This document shows, piece after piece, positions 1 through 12,000 of a DNA stretch of 64,000 nucleotides (position 1 is its first letter; each line of letters opens with the position of its first letter). Source of the DNA: Ustulina deusta (taxonomy: Eukaryota > Ascomycota > Sordariomycetes > Xylariales > Xylariaceae); contig JAJNNX010000006.1 in NCBI GenBank assembly GCA_023159155.1, positions 1,054,001 to 1,118,000 on the forward strand, in the 5' to 3' direction. Both the position numbers and the translations under genes were made by a program. The notes beneath the pieces were generated by a model that had not been told where the DNA came from, searched no databases, and worked only from the letters and a program-made list of their open reading frames with translations.

Positions 1-680
1 TGAGGGTGGACTGTGGAGTACTTGCGAGGTACACTCATCTACACACTTGGCAGATCGCAGACCAAAACCCATTTGTCGAAGACATCTAGGCATTCTTGGC
101 ATTCTTGGCACTCGCTGGCGACAAAGATAGCAGTAGAATTTCTTGGCAACAGTATCAACGGTCCCATAAGGCTGTCATATGCTTAAGTGACTGGCGGATT
201 GACCCGTCTGTACCGTCCCACCTAACAACATCTAAATGGAAGCTCGAGTTTGCCGTGAGACCAAACAGTATTTGCTATTGGGTCCGCGTGATCAACATGA
301 GGGAGTATTCATTCACTTCCAACCGCCTCTCCAGGAGCTGCCTGACCATATTGATGGTGGTACCATCGTGTGGCGCCGTGCCTGCACGGATAGATTGAGC
401 TGTAAGCAGGATTGGCATCGAGCTGAGATACGCGATATCATATGTCAGACCATACGTGTACAAGTGGATTAAAATTTCGGCGACCATTGTCGATGAGTTG
501 ACTGCTGGATAATATGTAAAGTGGAAGAATGGAGTTGGACCCTGAGGGGATCGTCTCTACGAGATTAAACCGACGGATGTGCTCTTGTCTGTCATGTCAT
601 GACTTCCTCGTCCCACGACATATCCGCAAGGACACCAGTTCAAGCAAGACGCATAGGCTTCCGAAGGCTCGGCTAGGAAG
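1..680. other. No supported gene
   Basis: The stretch contains only short overlapping open frames on both strands. None has recognisable domain content or consistent splice signals. It could hold the promoter and 5' leader of the interrupted membrane-protein gene that follows. Confidence 0.5.
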
Positions 681-2670
681 ATGCCAAAGAATCACAGTAC
701 CCTTGGATTCGCAGGGCCATACCGCCGATACGCACGAGATATCGGGCACAACTATGTTCCCATTCTCCTCTTCATCATCCCTCTCGTCGTGCTGGGCTCG
801 GGTCTCGTCAGGGGCAAAACGAACAATGAGGTCGAGACTCGACATCAGGTCCTGTCTGACCTCCTCGGAAGAGGACAGCTGACGGTGGAGTTGTTCCCGC
901 CGCTCTCCTATTTTCTGAGCGTCTTTCTCCTGAGCTCGGCTCTGACGATCATCGCACGCGGAAGTCGACTGACCATGGCACACATGGTCGCCTGGGACTC
1001 GGCCCTAGATGCTGCACATACTTCCACACGTCTCATCTCCGCGCAGCGCCGGTGGTGGCCTGTGTTGATGTCATGCTACATCTTGGCATTGCTAATACCC
1101 CTATATGGCACTACAATGTCGCATGAAGAGTCGGCTCTCGAGGCCTCGTCCGCCTTAGCTGCATGTACTCTTATCCTTGCCGCCGTCCTACGCCGCATCC
1201 CCAGCTGGGCGGCCCAGGTCCTCGTTATAACAGCCGGCATGTTAGGCTGCAACGCACTCGATTGGGCTGCATGCTACGCCCGAGTCACAGTGCGCGGATT
1301 TGCAAACCTGCTGTCTGACATCCCAGCCATTCCACCCCCAAACACCGACCCGCCACTATCACCGCGGGTTCTGCTTCGAGTGGCATGGCACACAGTCTTC
1401 GCGCTCACGTGAACCGCGTGCTTGCCACTGCTATCCGCGACCGCAGTCTACGGGGCGCTTTTCCCCTTCTCGGAAATCTCCGCAGGCGGGAACCACGACC
1501 TGAACTTGTTGCCCGCGTCGCTGCGGCGCGCTCTGCACACTTCCGAGCCCATTACATTGAACGCGCTCAGGCTCGCCAAGCACGCGAAGCACATCCCGCG
1601 CCACGCGTTGATTCCCTACCTCCCTCTCTCGCTGTACGTGCCGCGGGCCGGCTTCCTGTGGGCCGGTGCAGACGAAGACGACGACGCGGGAGTGTTCTTC
1701 AGCGACCCCTTCTTGAAGCGGTACCCGTGGGCTCTGGAAGAGCCGCCCTCCCCGACCGACGAGGAGCTAGACACGGATCAGCTAGACTTCGTGCGCAGCC
1801 ACGTTTGGCCGTTAGCGCTCGTGTACGTGCGCAGTCGGCTCGACAGGCGGTATTTGGGCGTCACGAACCAGAAAATACATGTAGACAGACCCGACAACGA
1901 AATCTCGAAGGGGAAGGACGAGGACCCGTTCAAGAGGATCGAACTGTCCATGCACGACCGCCCCTCCGCGGCGACGGTATGGGTCCTCAAGTACGACCCG
2001 CATGCGGACGCTGGGTTCCGGTTGCTGAATCCCGATAGCGATTGCTACCTAGCCACGACGTTCCGGGCGCTCGGCGATGCAGATGTAGAGTTGCGTGACG
2101 GCGCCAGTTACGGCGCGAGTTGCACGCGGGGCGCCAGCGGTTCTGCGTCGACTTTTTGGGCTATCGAAGGTGCGTCTCCTCCCTCCCAGGCCCCACGTAA
2201 TCGCATGTGCGGTATAGTCAGAACTGGTGGACTGATTCGCGAACATAGGTAATCTGCAGCACGAAGTCCAGACGGCGGACCCCCCGCTGAAAGCCCTCGT
2301 TGTCTAGAACGGACTCGGCGAGATGGTTTGGCGCGGACTCGGCATTTTGCTTCTTTGGCATATGTCGCCGTCGCCGCAGTCTTTCTCCCGAGTTCGCGAT
2401 ACTGCGGGATTGTGGTTCGAAGGCATTACGTTTGGTGTGTTTTTAGTAACGCATGCGATTTGCATTTTTGTCAATCAGCGGACGGGACAAAAAGGGACAG
2501 TCGAAAGTTCGTTGGCGTCTTTTGCTGCTCTGCTGTGTTGGCCACATGTGTTAGTCTATGGCATGTTAGGGCACGCGAGTCCGTACGGGGTAGACGTTGC
2601 GTTAGTGTTTGCGCTTCGTGGATTGCGGGATGTGTTATTGGATGTCGGTTGGTTTGGGCCATTTGGATAG
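681..2670 (+). pseudogene. PMT-like (GT39/MIR-type) polytopic membrane protein, interrupted by two in-frame stops
   Basis: The frame from ATG 681 encodes several hydrophobic segments and an ELFPPLSYF stretch. This resembles the first luminal loop of protein O-mannosyltransferases (usually D/E-x-HPPL). After about residue 390 come a MIR-like region (RYLGVTNQK...) and further C-terminal membrane segments. An intron at 2170-2248 (GTGCGT..TAG, phase 1) joins the second and third parts cleanly. Two stop codons interrupt an otherwise continuous frame: TGA at 1410-1412, inside a membrane segment where Trp would fit, and TAG at 2305-2307. Neither can be removed by a convincing intron that keeps the frame. 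PMTs use dolichyl-phosphate mannose to mannosylate Ser/Thr in the ER. This sequence is a distant relative at best, and the acidic catalytic residues are not convincing. It is most likely a recently inactivated gene. A truncated 243-residue product from 681 remains possible. Confidence 0.5.
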
Positions 2671-2751
2671 AAAGACCAGCATAAAATGTGGATAGACAGA
2701 AGATTCTGTAGAATTGAAGGCTCAAACTCGTATTCCCGTTGGCATTCCTGT

Positions 2752-3576
2752 TTAAGCTTGGAAAACCTCGTCCGCAGTGACATCAAAGTCGCCCTCGCTC
2801 GGCTCGCCGTACGTCTTGTACCAATGCAGGAGAGCAACGACATCATTAAAGACCTCGGTCCCAAACTGACCCAAGGACGCCACATAGCGCCATGACCAGT
2901 CTTCTCCTCCCTTGAGTCGACTGTACATCAGATAACAAGTCGCCTCGTTCCCGCTCCCGCAAGCCCAGCCTCCCGCCACGTCGTACTCGTCGTCAATCCC
3001 AACCGTCTTATTGATGATGTCGCGGCCACTCCTAACGCTCTTCTCTTCCTGGTCAGCATCAACGAACCCAGGCACGCCCCACCCCTTCCAGAAGATGAGC
3101 CGCTCAGACATGTCGCGCAGCAACCGCCAACCCGGTCCTTCGAGGGAATCAACATGGCGCATCACGACACGGAAATCCGCGGGCAACGTCCACGTGCCGG
3201 TGGGACACTCGATACGTTCGAGACCGCGTAGCACGGCCGCCGTGTACGCGTCGCGCATCTCGGCGCGCCACGCCAGATCGAGATGCGCTGTCGCGCCGTC
3301 GAGCCCGACCTGGGGCGCGACGATGGCCCAGTGGCGCAGCACGTCAGGCGACCGCTCGATGGGCGGCTGCGTGTTGGCTTGAGGGGCGCCAATGAGGCGC
3401 AGGGTGTACTGAAGACGGGCATCGGTCTCCTCTTCGGGCGAGTCGAAGAGGTCCGGGTCGTCCGCGGTGACTGTCTCGATCTGCGGGATGAGCACGGACA
3501 TGGCACGATGGTTGACGCTGGCGATGTGCTCGCGGTAGGCGGCGAGGGCAGAGAGGACGGCGGATTCCGAGGCCAT
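2752..3576 (-). CDS. Unrecognised intact 274-residue protein
   Basis: This is a single uninterrupted exon with a clean start at 3576. It is clearly more protein-like than the shadow frames: balanced composition, acidic segments, and a Trp- and Tyr-rich C-terminal half (WKGWGVPGF, GGWACGSGN, DWSWRYVASLG). I see no signal peptide and no membrane segment, so it is probably cytosolic. The C-terminal pattern, with an aromatic core and a segment before an acidic tail, is vaguely like SMI1/KNR4 (SUKH) domains, but I would not assign it. It converges on the broken PMT-like gene, with only about 80 bases between the stops, so the two share a terminator region. Function unknown. Confidence 0.7.
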   Translation of the reverse strand: MASESAVLSALAAYREHIASVNHRAMSVLIPQIETVTADDPDLFDSPEEETDARLQYTLRLIGAPQANTQPPIERSPDVLRHWAIVAPQVGLDGATAHLDLAWRAEMRDAYTAAVLRGLERIECPTGTWTLPADFRVVMRHVDSLEGPGWRLLRDMSERLIFWKGWGVPGFVDADQEEKSVRSGRDIINKTVGIDDEYDVAGGWACGSGNEATCYLMYSRLKGGEDWSWRYVASLGQFGTEVFNDVVALLHWYKTYGEPSEGDFDVTADEVFQA

Positions 3577-5112
3577 AGTACGATTTGATTTACTGTGGAT
3601 GGTGTTTTATACAAGCAGTGATGAAAAGTAATGGTGGAATGAGGTGAATTCGACGATTCAAAGGCATCGATAGTGTTGACTGTGGTTGCTTTCCTTGGAG
3701 ACTGCCTCTATTTCAAGATGGGCAGCATCATGAGGTCATATCCTCGGCTGCAGAGGCTTAGGTGCGGCCGGGCAGAGAGAGCAAATTTCGACGCCCGTTT
3801 CAAAGAGGCAGCAAAACAAGAAATGACATACTTATACAACCAAATAGGAGAGTTGATGGCTCTTTATACATACGCCCAGCTACCTACTTAGGTAGGCACC
3901 GTATAGGGAAAAGCATGGGGTGGAGAGCCGTTCTCAGGAACGAAAACGTAATGGCTGTATATTTTAACCAAACAGCTAAAAATTGTACGCCAGCCAATCA
4001 GAATACGCATCTACCTAGGTAGTCTACCCCGCTGCCCTTTTTAAAAAAGGAAAAGAAAGAAAGAAAGAAAGAAAGAAAGAAAACATACATCAACCAGGAT
4101 TCGAACTCCACCGATTATTACAGCAGACAATCACTATATTCAGGTATATATATACTCCGTACGGTAATACTTTAATTTATAAACTAGGCATATCAAAACT
4201 AATACGGACAGTTTACAATTACGATTATATTGTGCGTCCAATACAGTCCCTGTACAGATCTAGTCACGTTGGTGGCTTAGGTCTATTCTGACGGTCTATA
4301 TTGAGTATGCTTCATGGAAGAAACTAACTGGTAGGAGATAGGCCGAGGCTACATTTCCTAGCATACCTACATAGATTTTCAATTGGGGAATTACGTAATG
4401 AAGCACAATTAACACTCCTCTGTGGGAGTCAATTGCGTTGAATTTGCCGCTCTTGGACAGGAGATCTCTCTTTACCATTCCACTCTGATAGACTGCAACT
4501 GACAAGTTCCAACCAGCCGACTTTAGAATAAGTATGAATCAACACATGTTCTCATATTAGAACAACTTGAAAACGCCAGCAGGCACTGACTTCGAGTTGT
4601 TAAGCGTAATGGTCAAGTCCAAGAGCGCGCCGACATTATGTTTCACCGTATTTCTGCAGAACAGCGTCTATCCTTGGTGGTCTTCCAACCAGGTGTCACC
4701 ATACACTTGAGTAGTTGAGGCTGAGCGAAATCCAATATACGTGGGGGCGTGGCGCGATTACCAGGCACCCGCTGGAGGCAGATATTGTTAGTTTCTGCGG
4801 GGAGATCTGACATCGGGTCTGTTGGGTACCCTCGAAGTACCTTTTTGGCGCTGCCTAGGTATGTACCTTCGGCTGACTGGGTTGTGTCGCATTAACTCTT
4901 ACGCCACCCCAGAATACGACAAAACTATCCCAATAAAATATGTCGTACAACATGCAATTCGGCCCTGTGACTGATGGCGGTCGGTACGTTTATTACAAGT
5001 ACCTAAGGCATAGCAGTCTGGAGCCAACGCCTTTCCTGCCCTGCTGCTCACCACCACCACCACTGATCTGCGCCATCTGTCCGTCGTAGTTTACGAGCCA
5101 CTGCGCGCTTAT
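3577..5112. other. Gene-poor spacer, AT-rich
   Basis: No coding region is supported before the chitin-binding module. The spacer carries a GAAA microsatellite and several copies of a CCTAGGTA-like palindrome (about 3881, 4011 and 4851) that recurs in intergenic DNA throughout the window. The frame of the following chitin-binding module is open from 5014, but no credible start codon is visible. Confidence 0.5.
4055..4083 (+). repeat. (GAAA)n microsatellite
   Basis: A simple tetranucleotide run of about seven GAAA units directly follows an A-rich stretch. It lies in the spacer, so no gene is affected. Confidence 0.95.
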
Positions 5113-5323
5113 GACGGGCTTTGCGGTCCCGATCACAATAACGCGACGTGCATTGGAACCGACAGGCAGTGCTGCAACTCCAAAACGTGGACATGCGGCG
5201 ATACAGAGTGAGTGTGATATATCTTGCTATTATTCTGTCTGCTTCGGTTCATACTAATGCATATCAACTTCCAGGGATGACTGCAAGGCCAGCAACTGCT
5301 ACGGGGGTGCTTGTTTGGCTTAG
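5113..5323 (+). CDS. CBM18 (hevein-like) chitin-binding module, gene model partial
   Basis: Two short exons, 5113-5207 and 5275-5323, are separated by a canonical intron (GTGAGT at 5208, a TACTAAT branch sequence, CCAG at 5273-5274). They encode a complete eight-cysteine hevein-type module starting DGLCGPDHNNATC and followed by a QCC pair and single cysteines, then a stop. CBM18 modules bind chitin and are usually secreted, either alone or appended to chitinases and chitin deacetylases. The open frame runs back to 5014 through a Thr-rich stretch but has no ATG. An upstream exon, perhaps near the ATG at 4940, is needed or has been lost. I cannot say whether this is a small secreted protein or the surviving end of a larger gene. 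The module assignment itself is strong because all eight cysteines are in register. Confidence 0.6.
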
Positions 5324-6800
5324 GTTGGCTTTCAACCAACTCCTGCATTAGATACTTGCTACGGTTAGTAGCTGGAAAGGAGAAATTGGAACGCGAGGGC
5401 CGCTTGCATCCCTAGTAGAACCGGAAGTTGAGCTGGTGACTGCCTTGGGGTTAGTTGCCCTCCTGGGCAGTATTGTGTGCAAGCTCTGGAAATATATCGG
5501 GATAACAGTGAAAGTCTGAATTCGCATTATGCTAGGTATACAACCACAACTCTCCATTGACTCATTTTAGCAGTATTTAATAACTGCAGTAGCGATGAGA
5601 ATCGATGACCAAGCTTCATTTTTGCAGGGCGGTGGTTACATCCTCAAGTGGGTTACGCGCCATATCGAGGCTTCCATTTTCGAATCTTGAAACTTCCAGC
5701 TAGGGGTCTTGCATTCCAACTCTTTATCACTTGGATGTAATATGTTATATAGGGGGTTTAGCAGCCTACTGGACATCGGGTCAGCTAATAAACAAATATA
5801 TAATAAAATCATTAGATCTACACCTAATTTATATAAGGCATATATATGCAAAGGGTATTAATATGCCATACAAACAGACCTACAAGAACAACAATACAAC
5901 AGATATTTTGGGCAATACGTAGCGAGATCGCGCAGTGGTAAAATCCGACAACTGGTAAGGTTTCCTGTGACTATATTGGGATTCCTCAACGCTATAATCA
6001 AAGTGTCCGGGGTGTGGTGCTCTGCCGCCTGAATCCTCGTCTAGCTGGAATAATGTATTGCCACTGAGATTGACGACATGACCCAAGGAATACTAAGCCG
6101 GAGTGTTTGTATTCATCCCATAACTTGCACCCCAGACTCCTATGGGCTCGTCCTATAGCATCACACAAGTAGAGAGAGACTGGTTCGTGGAGCGGATTGT
6201 TGTGCTCTTTTTGCTATTGCCTCACGAGGACGCAATAATATATTTGCTTTGCAAATAGTTACCAATATACTTGGCTAACTACAAAACCTGTATACCTACA
6301 GCGTTCGGGATATAGGCTGTGGGTGACTGGCCGGAGCTGTGCAAAAGCGGGTTTCCTACATAAGACTCCAACCACCTAGGTATCCTACCAACAGTCAAGA
6401 CAGCCTACTCCGACCTAGTCCCTCCAAGTATGAATACTATCCGCAAGCTCCCAAGTAGCTCCGAATCTAGTGGGCCGGATTTGTGCAAGCGACCGAGATA
6501 TTCGATCAAGATGAATTATGGATTCTAATCGTGGGGAGAAAAGGCCAATTGGCGTAAAACACGATGAATAGCGCTCGCAAGAAAGCACGCTCAGTAGAGA
6601 GTGCGCTGCGAGAAGTGTTGGGTATCGGAATCGATAGAACTGAAGAACCAAGCCTATAGTTGTTGGCATGTTTGAGTCATACAAGATTAACACCAGCGAG
6701 CCAAGTGGTTACACGGTCGTATCGTCTTGTCTGCAAGACTGTTCGCTAATGTTAAGAGGCTCGCTGGACGCTAACGAGAAGTGTAAAAAAAAGGGGCCTA
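5324..6800. other. Gene-poor AT-rich spacer
   Basis: No coding region is supported. The most AT- and TpA-rich part lies around 5740-5930. Short open frames have no family resemblance. Intergenic CCTAGGTA-like motifs occur near 6371. Confidence 0.5.
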
Positions 6801-9092
6801 TCACACAGCTGGATAGGCACTCCCAGGTATCATGCCTCCCGCAGCAGCTCCTCTGGCAGGGCTGCGTGAGCCTCCGCGGCGACCTTGCAGTTGGAAATCC
6901 GGGTTATTGTTGAGATGGTTCATATCATTACGGTTCACTGGTCTTCGTTGTGGCATTTGTTGGTTATAGCCTTGACCAGGAGGAGGGTTCCAACGAGGGT
7001 TTACGCCTCGTTGAGAAACTGAGGTGAACCCTGATCGTTCAGATATGGTCGGACTCCGTGCGCCCGGGGAAAGGTGTGGGTCATCGAAGCTCGTCGATCC
7101 CTCTTGCATGGTTTGTTGAATTCTTGGTGGCGGCTCGGCAAAGCGTGGATCTACGTCCTCGTAATAACCCCCTCCATTCAGCGTCACAGGGGGAGGCGGC
7201 CGTGTCCCACCATTAGGCTCCTGAGGGGGAGGCGATATCTGGTGAGAGGACGGAACGCTCGGGGAAGCGCGACCAGGTCCTTGGTCCCAAGCCTGCCGTG
7301 GAGGGACATACTGTCTATGATAGGGTTAATATCTCTGAGATTAGTCATTGGCGTGAAGACTTACTCATCTTGGCTATATTTACTCGCGTCACTAGTGACC
7401 GTATCGTGTCGTGGAACTGACGATGTTCTTGCCTCCTGTAAGGCGAGCATACCCGCAACATCTGTGTCACTGTCTCTTATGCGGTTATCAAATTGGCCAA
7501 ACCCCGAAGGCGGCTGAGCAGGGCTACCAGTTGTAGCATCCATTTCCACAGCTTGACCTACAGGCCCTAATGTTGGAAGATGGGATTCGGGTAGGGGTGG
7601 TGGCGATTCTGCACGTGGTAAATCGTCGGGGTCATCAGGGCGGTACGGCTGATAACCGCCCGTGTTTGCGACGCCCGTAGACACATTTGATATAGAGGGG
7701 TTCTCATCATACGGAGCTCTAGCAGGCCCTGGAGAGGCTTGTCGTCCAGGCCCATAGCCTCCATAGACCCCGGGAGGAGGAGTCCTTCCATCGTACGGCG
7801 CTCCGCCTGCGTAGCCCGGTGGTGGTGTTCTTCCACCCCGCATACCGCCGCCGTACGGTCCACGCGGACCATAACCTCCCCTCCCATTCGGCCCTGGCCC
7901 ATATCCGCCTCGGCCTGGAGGACCGTATGCACCCCTTCCATTTGGTGGACCACCATATCCTCCTCTTCCATTCGGAGGCGGGGCATAACCGCCACCATAA
8001 GCCCCTCTTCCGTTACCACCTCTTCCTCTATAACCGCCACGTCCTCTCCCATCCATGCGCTCCATAGAAGGCCCTCTTCGCATTCCATACGCATCAGGCG
8101 CTTGTGGTTGTGGATTTCCGTACTGATCTGTCGTTAATGCTGGCGTTGACCCTGAAAATGACCGTTGGGTGTTTGGCAGATCTGATGTGCTCATATCAAT
8201 AGGAGGATTATTTGGAGACCTTTCGGATGGTGTACGAGCTGTTAACGGAATTCTCTCGTCACTACTGCGGTCGTCCCTTTTCTCATATGCTGCAAAGGTA
8301 GGCATTCCATCAGCAGGCCCGTTTGCTCCGCTAACGCTCGGGACAGTTGGCTGAAGATTAGAAGCAACGACGGAGGTGGTTTCTTGCTGGGCCTGGCGAT
8401 TATAATAATTTTCGCCACTCATCTCGGCATTCTCCGCAATTCGCTTCTTCCGCGCTTTTCTACCAACAAGAGTGCGGCGCATAGCACAAGAAACAATAAA
8501 ACTCAAGAAAACTAGAATCGTGGCGGCAAGCACCAACCAAGACCCCCAGGCCAAATGGGGCACGAATAGAAGGACGTCAATGAGGAAGGCCAAGAGACAG
8601 ACAAGAAAGGTGAGAATCCCAAAAATGAAAAGACCGCACAAGTAGCGTGACGAATGTGAAGGCGAATGCAGATGAGCTACAACGGCCATGATGAACATGA
8701 TGAGCGTAAGCAACGCAGCCACGGGATGGACTATGAGAATAGCGGACAACGTCGTACGTGTGGCGGATGAGAGATCGAAATCAGAAGATTGAGAAGAAGA
8801 CTGAGGAGCCAAGATTGCTGATTTATGATTAGTGACCTCTTCAAGATAGAAGGATTCTAGTTGCCGTGGAAGCGCGAAAGCCAATAGACGTACAAGTGTC
8901 ATATCCGATCTCGATTGGGCTGCATTTATTTCCTTTGCAATACCCAAACACTCCAAAGTTCACAACCCCATCGTCGGGCTTGTAGACGCCAAGGGGTATG
9001 GCCTTGATGATTGGTGTCGAGAGAACAGAGAGGAGCAACAATGCGAATGCCACAAACAGCAATATCGCCAGCGGCGTTGCTGGCCGCAGCAT
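6801..9092 (-). CDS. palI: pH-response regulator PalI/Rim9 (SUR7/PalI family)
   Basis: Three exons (9092-8894, 8817-7365, 7314-6801) with introns of 76 and 50 nt give 721 residues in exact phase. The start is the MLRPATPL methionine typical of PalI, not the upstream in-frame ATG at 9200. The protein has an N-terminal membrane segment (about 8-28), an extracellular loop with FGVFGYC and IGYDT, then three more membrane segments (about 85-170). These end in the hallmark CAMRRTL..RKARKKRIAENAEMS stretch. A long cytosolic tail follows with Gly/Tyr/Pro-rich RGGYG/GRGAYG repeats and the conserved end motifs YVPPRQAW and DVDPRFAE. PalI is a plasma-membrane component of the ambient-pH sensing complex with PalH/Rim21, upstream of PacC activation. 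The gene appears intact. Confidence 0.95.
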
Positions 9093-12000
9093 GACGACGG
9101 CTTGTCGGCGTGCGGGCTCCGGGTGAGCCGCAACGCTAGAGGCGATTTCGTGGGACGGCGAGAGAGAGGGCGGACTCGGAGCTGGTAACGTCGTAATCAA
9201 GCAAGCTGCGATGCGGGCGAGTTTTGAGGCGTGTGATCGAGGACACGAGTATCGATTACGGCGGCATGTGCGGCGCTTGCTTGTCTTGCCGTCTCACTCG
9301 TCTCACGGGATGATTAGGATATAGTATCGAGTATCGAGTGGCTTCCTGGTCGGTCGAAGAAACGATAATTGCCGTTGTTGATCAAGAAGGCGGTTGTTCA
9401 ATCTCATGCATTGGCGATGGCGTCGTTACTTGGTCGCTCAGACGCCGGTAGATAGATAAATATGAAAAGTTGAATGTTATACAACCCTGGAAATGCGCAC
9501 TCCGGAAACGAATGACGAATGGCGAGTGGAGAGGAGGCGGCGACAGTTACGAAATGGAAGCAGCGGTGCGTGTCACTAATTGGTGGCAGTGCTGGCCTCG
9601 TTCAAGTGAACTGAACGGAAGGTTGCAGGCGGGAAAGGACGGTGGTTTGGCGTGAGGGATTGAGAGGTTTCGGACGAGGGATCAGAGGGGGGACTGTTGG
9701 CGGGATTGGTTGATTGGCGCAGACAAAGTGGATTCTGAATACTGTTAAATTGTGGCACCATCACCCACCGTACCTCGACTAAGACTATTTAGGTAAATTA
9801 GTGCGCGCCCTGTGGTGCATTTGTCGTGTTCAGCACAGATACGCTAGTTGGGTTTGGGGAAATGGGGCTACCAGTTCTGACCAGGAGAAGGGTTTAGATC
9901 CGCACTGTCCACGCAGGTCGCTTACCTATTCTGTGCATATGCAGGCAATTCTTAATACCAGATAGTACTGTGCCTAGTCCAGCATAGATACTTAACATTC
10001 GCGTCTGCCCGTAAAGACAGGAGCAGGTGGTTTTCACGTGGACTTCGTGAGAAACATCAGATCTTCGTCAATTCTAATCTTATTTATGTAGTGTCTGTGT
10101 TTTTCTACACGATATTCACTGTTGATTGCTTATATTCTTGTACATGTCAATCTACAGTACCTCGTCAAGGACTCCTAGTTCACTATTAATTTGACGAGTT
10201 GGGAATCATAGTGTATAGCATTCAGACGTGAAATGAATCTTTCGATACTAGTCCTCGGATGCCCTCGCGCAACTACATTTCAGCCATATGATGTGATTTA
10301 TATCCGCTGCATTCTCTACTCTGTGATAATTAACTACGATTGGCTATTACATACACTAGGTACTCCTGTCAGTAGCAGTCTTCTGTTATGGCTAGGTAGT
10401 ATGGATATAAGGTACACTGGCTTAACACTTGTCGCTATACACTACCTATCTAGTACACTACTAAAAATGCCCCGAAATAAAACACTTATTACAAAAGGGA
10501 AGGTCAACCGATATATCTAATCCGCAATTCGATAGTCTATCTAGCTCATCCGAAACTGCGGGAAACATCCTCGATCGAGTAAGTAGGGCATGCGTATGCT
10601 TTTGCCCTCTGAGAGATCCGGAGGTCTGTTTCGCTACCGATGAGACCATTCCGCAGTGGGAGAATAGGTCCATGTCGTTATTTACGCTACATGTTAGTCA
10701 TCATTCGCAGTACGTTTGTCTTCAACCTCAGATGTGGCCGATACTACCTATGTAGTAGGTAATGGCACTTTGAACCTCCCCCGTCATTCCTGGCACATTT
10801 GCATATAACGCGAACTCTGGCCGTCACCATAAGATTAGGTTTGCATAGATCCGAGGGCTGATACTACTCAAACCCTCGATGGGATTGAACCAGATACCTA
10901 TTACGGTGGGTATAATCTAAGCTCGCGCGTCAAGCGTCCTTTGATTTCAGGTCCGACACCACGAAGCCCGAAAAATCAAGCTTCCACGCATGTCAGAATG
11001 GTTTCCGATCCACGTCAGAGCGTACAGAGTACACGCCGCACCGAACTTTGCGGGATGACAAAAATCCAGCCCCGCGCCCTTTGCATAACGTTTGACCACA
11101 GGGTCCTGGGCCTCTCGTTGAGACACAAACAAACAAACTACTGGCGATGCACCTTGCCCAAGATAGGCATGCCCATCAATGTGTCAAAAGTGCATACCGT
11201 GGGGGAGTCTATGAGTCCGAGGTAGAGTTTCGTTGTTGAATATCTAGGCAGTAGCAATCTCGTGCTTTTGATTGTGACCTACCTAATATTTTGGGTCTAT
11301 GTTGTGACGCTATTGTGCCTACGAGGCGTTATGCACCCCCTTACCGTCATACACGTGTACCGTACCAATGTTTCATCAGTTCCCATAGCTACATTGTGCG
11401 CCTTCGTGTCTGGCGTCGGTGGCTTGACTTTCAAGACTGAATTGGCCTGTCAGAAGTGTTGTCATGATACAAGCTGTTAATTAAGTTCAGGTCGTGTCAC
11501 TCAACTTATACGTATGCGCGCTTTGGTGCTAAGGTATATCGAAGCGTGCTTCTAAAACGTTCATCGCCTAGTTGATCTGAGCTCTCATTAGTGTAATCTG
11601 TGATGCCCGCGTTATTGGCATCCGGGGGCGAGTCACGTACGCTTGGCTATGTATGAGCCTCAAACCTCAAACCTGAGTGTCATGTTGCACGAGGGATCCT
11701 GGTATTGCTTTCATGCCATGTAGGTACTTATAGCAATTCGTTTTCATGGCCGGATGATTCCGTCGCGTTTGTTGGTATCTCGTCTAAACTCTTACGTTTT
11801 ACGAGCGCATATATTTCTTAGTTGGATTACCATTCTCCCTCCCCCCAAAATAAAAATAAAATAAAATAATTTCTTTTTCACGATATATAACGGATAAATG
11901 GGCTTCAGAATAACAACTCTCAAGTTCTACCCCTCTACAGGCAACACTGTGTGACGTGACTGTCTGTCTCAGCATTGGCACTAGTCAGCCAAGCACCGAC

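Noticed and set aside
1409..1446. Possible mini-intron hiding the TGA at 1410
   Set aside because: It would be only 38 nt, has a poor donor and breaks the reading frame.
4085..4170. tRNA-like T-loop (ATTCGAAC on the plus strand) after the GAAA run
   Set aside because: The T-stem does not pair and no acceptor or D-arm is present on the minus strand, so it is not a tRNA.
5918..5965. D-arm-like sequence GCGCAGTGGTAAAATC
   Set aside because: Only this arm resembles a tRNA. The anticodon and T arms are missing, so at most it is a fragment.
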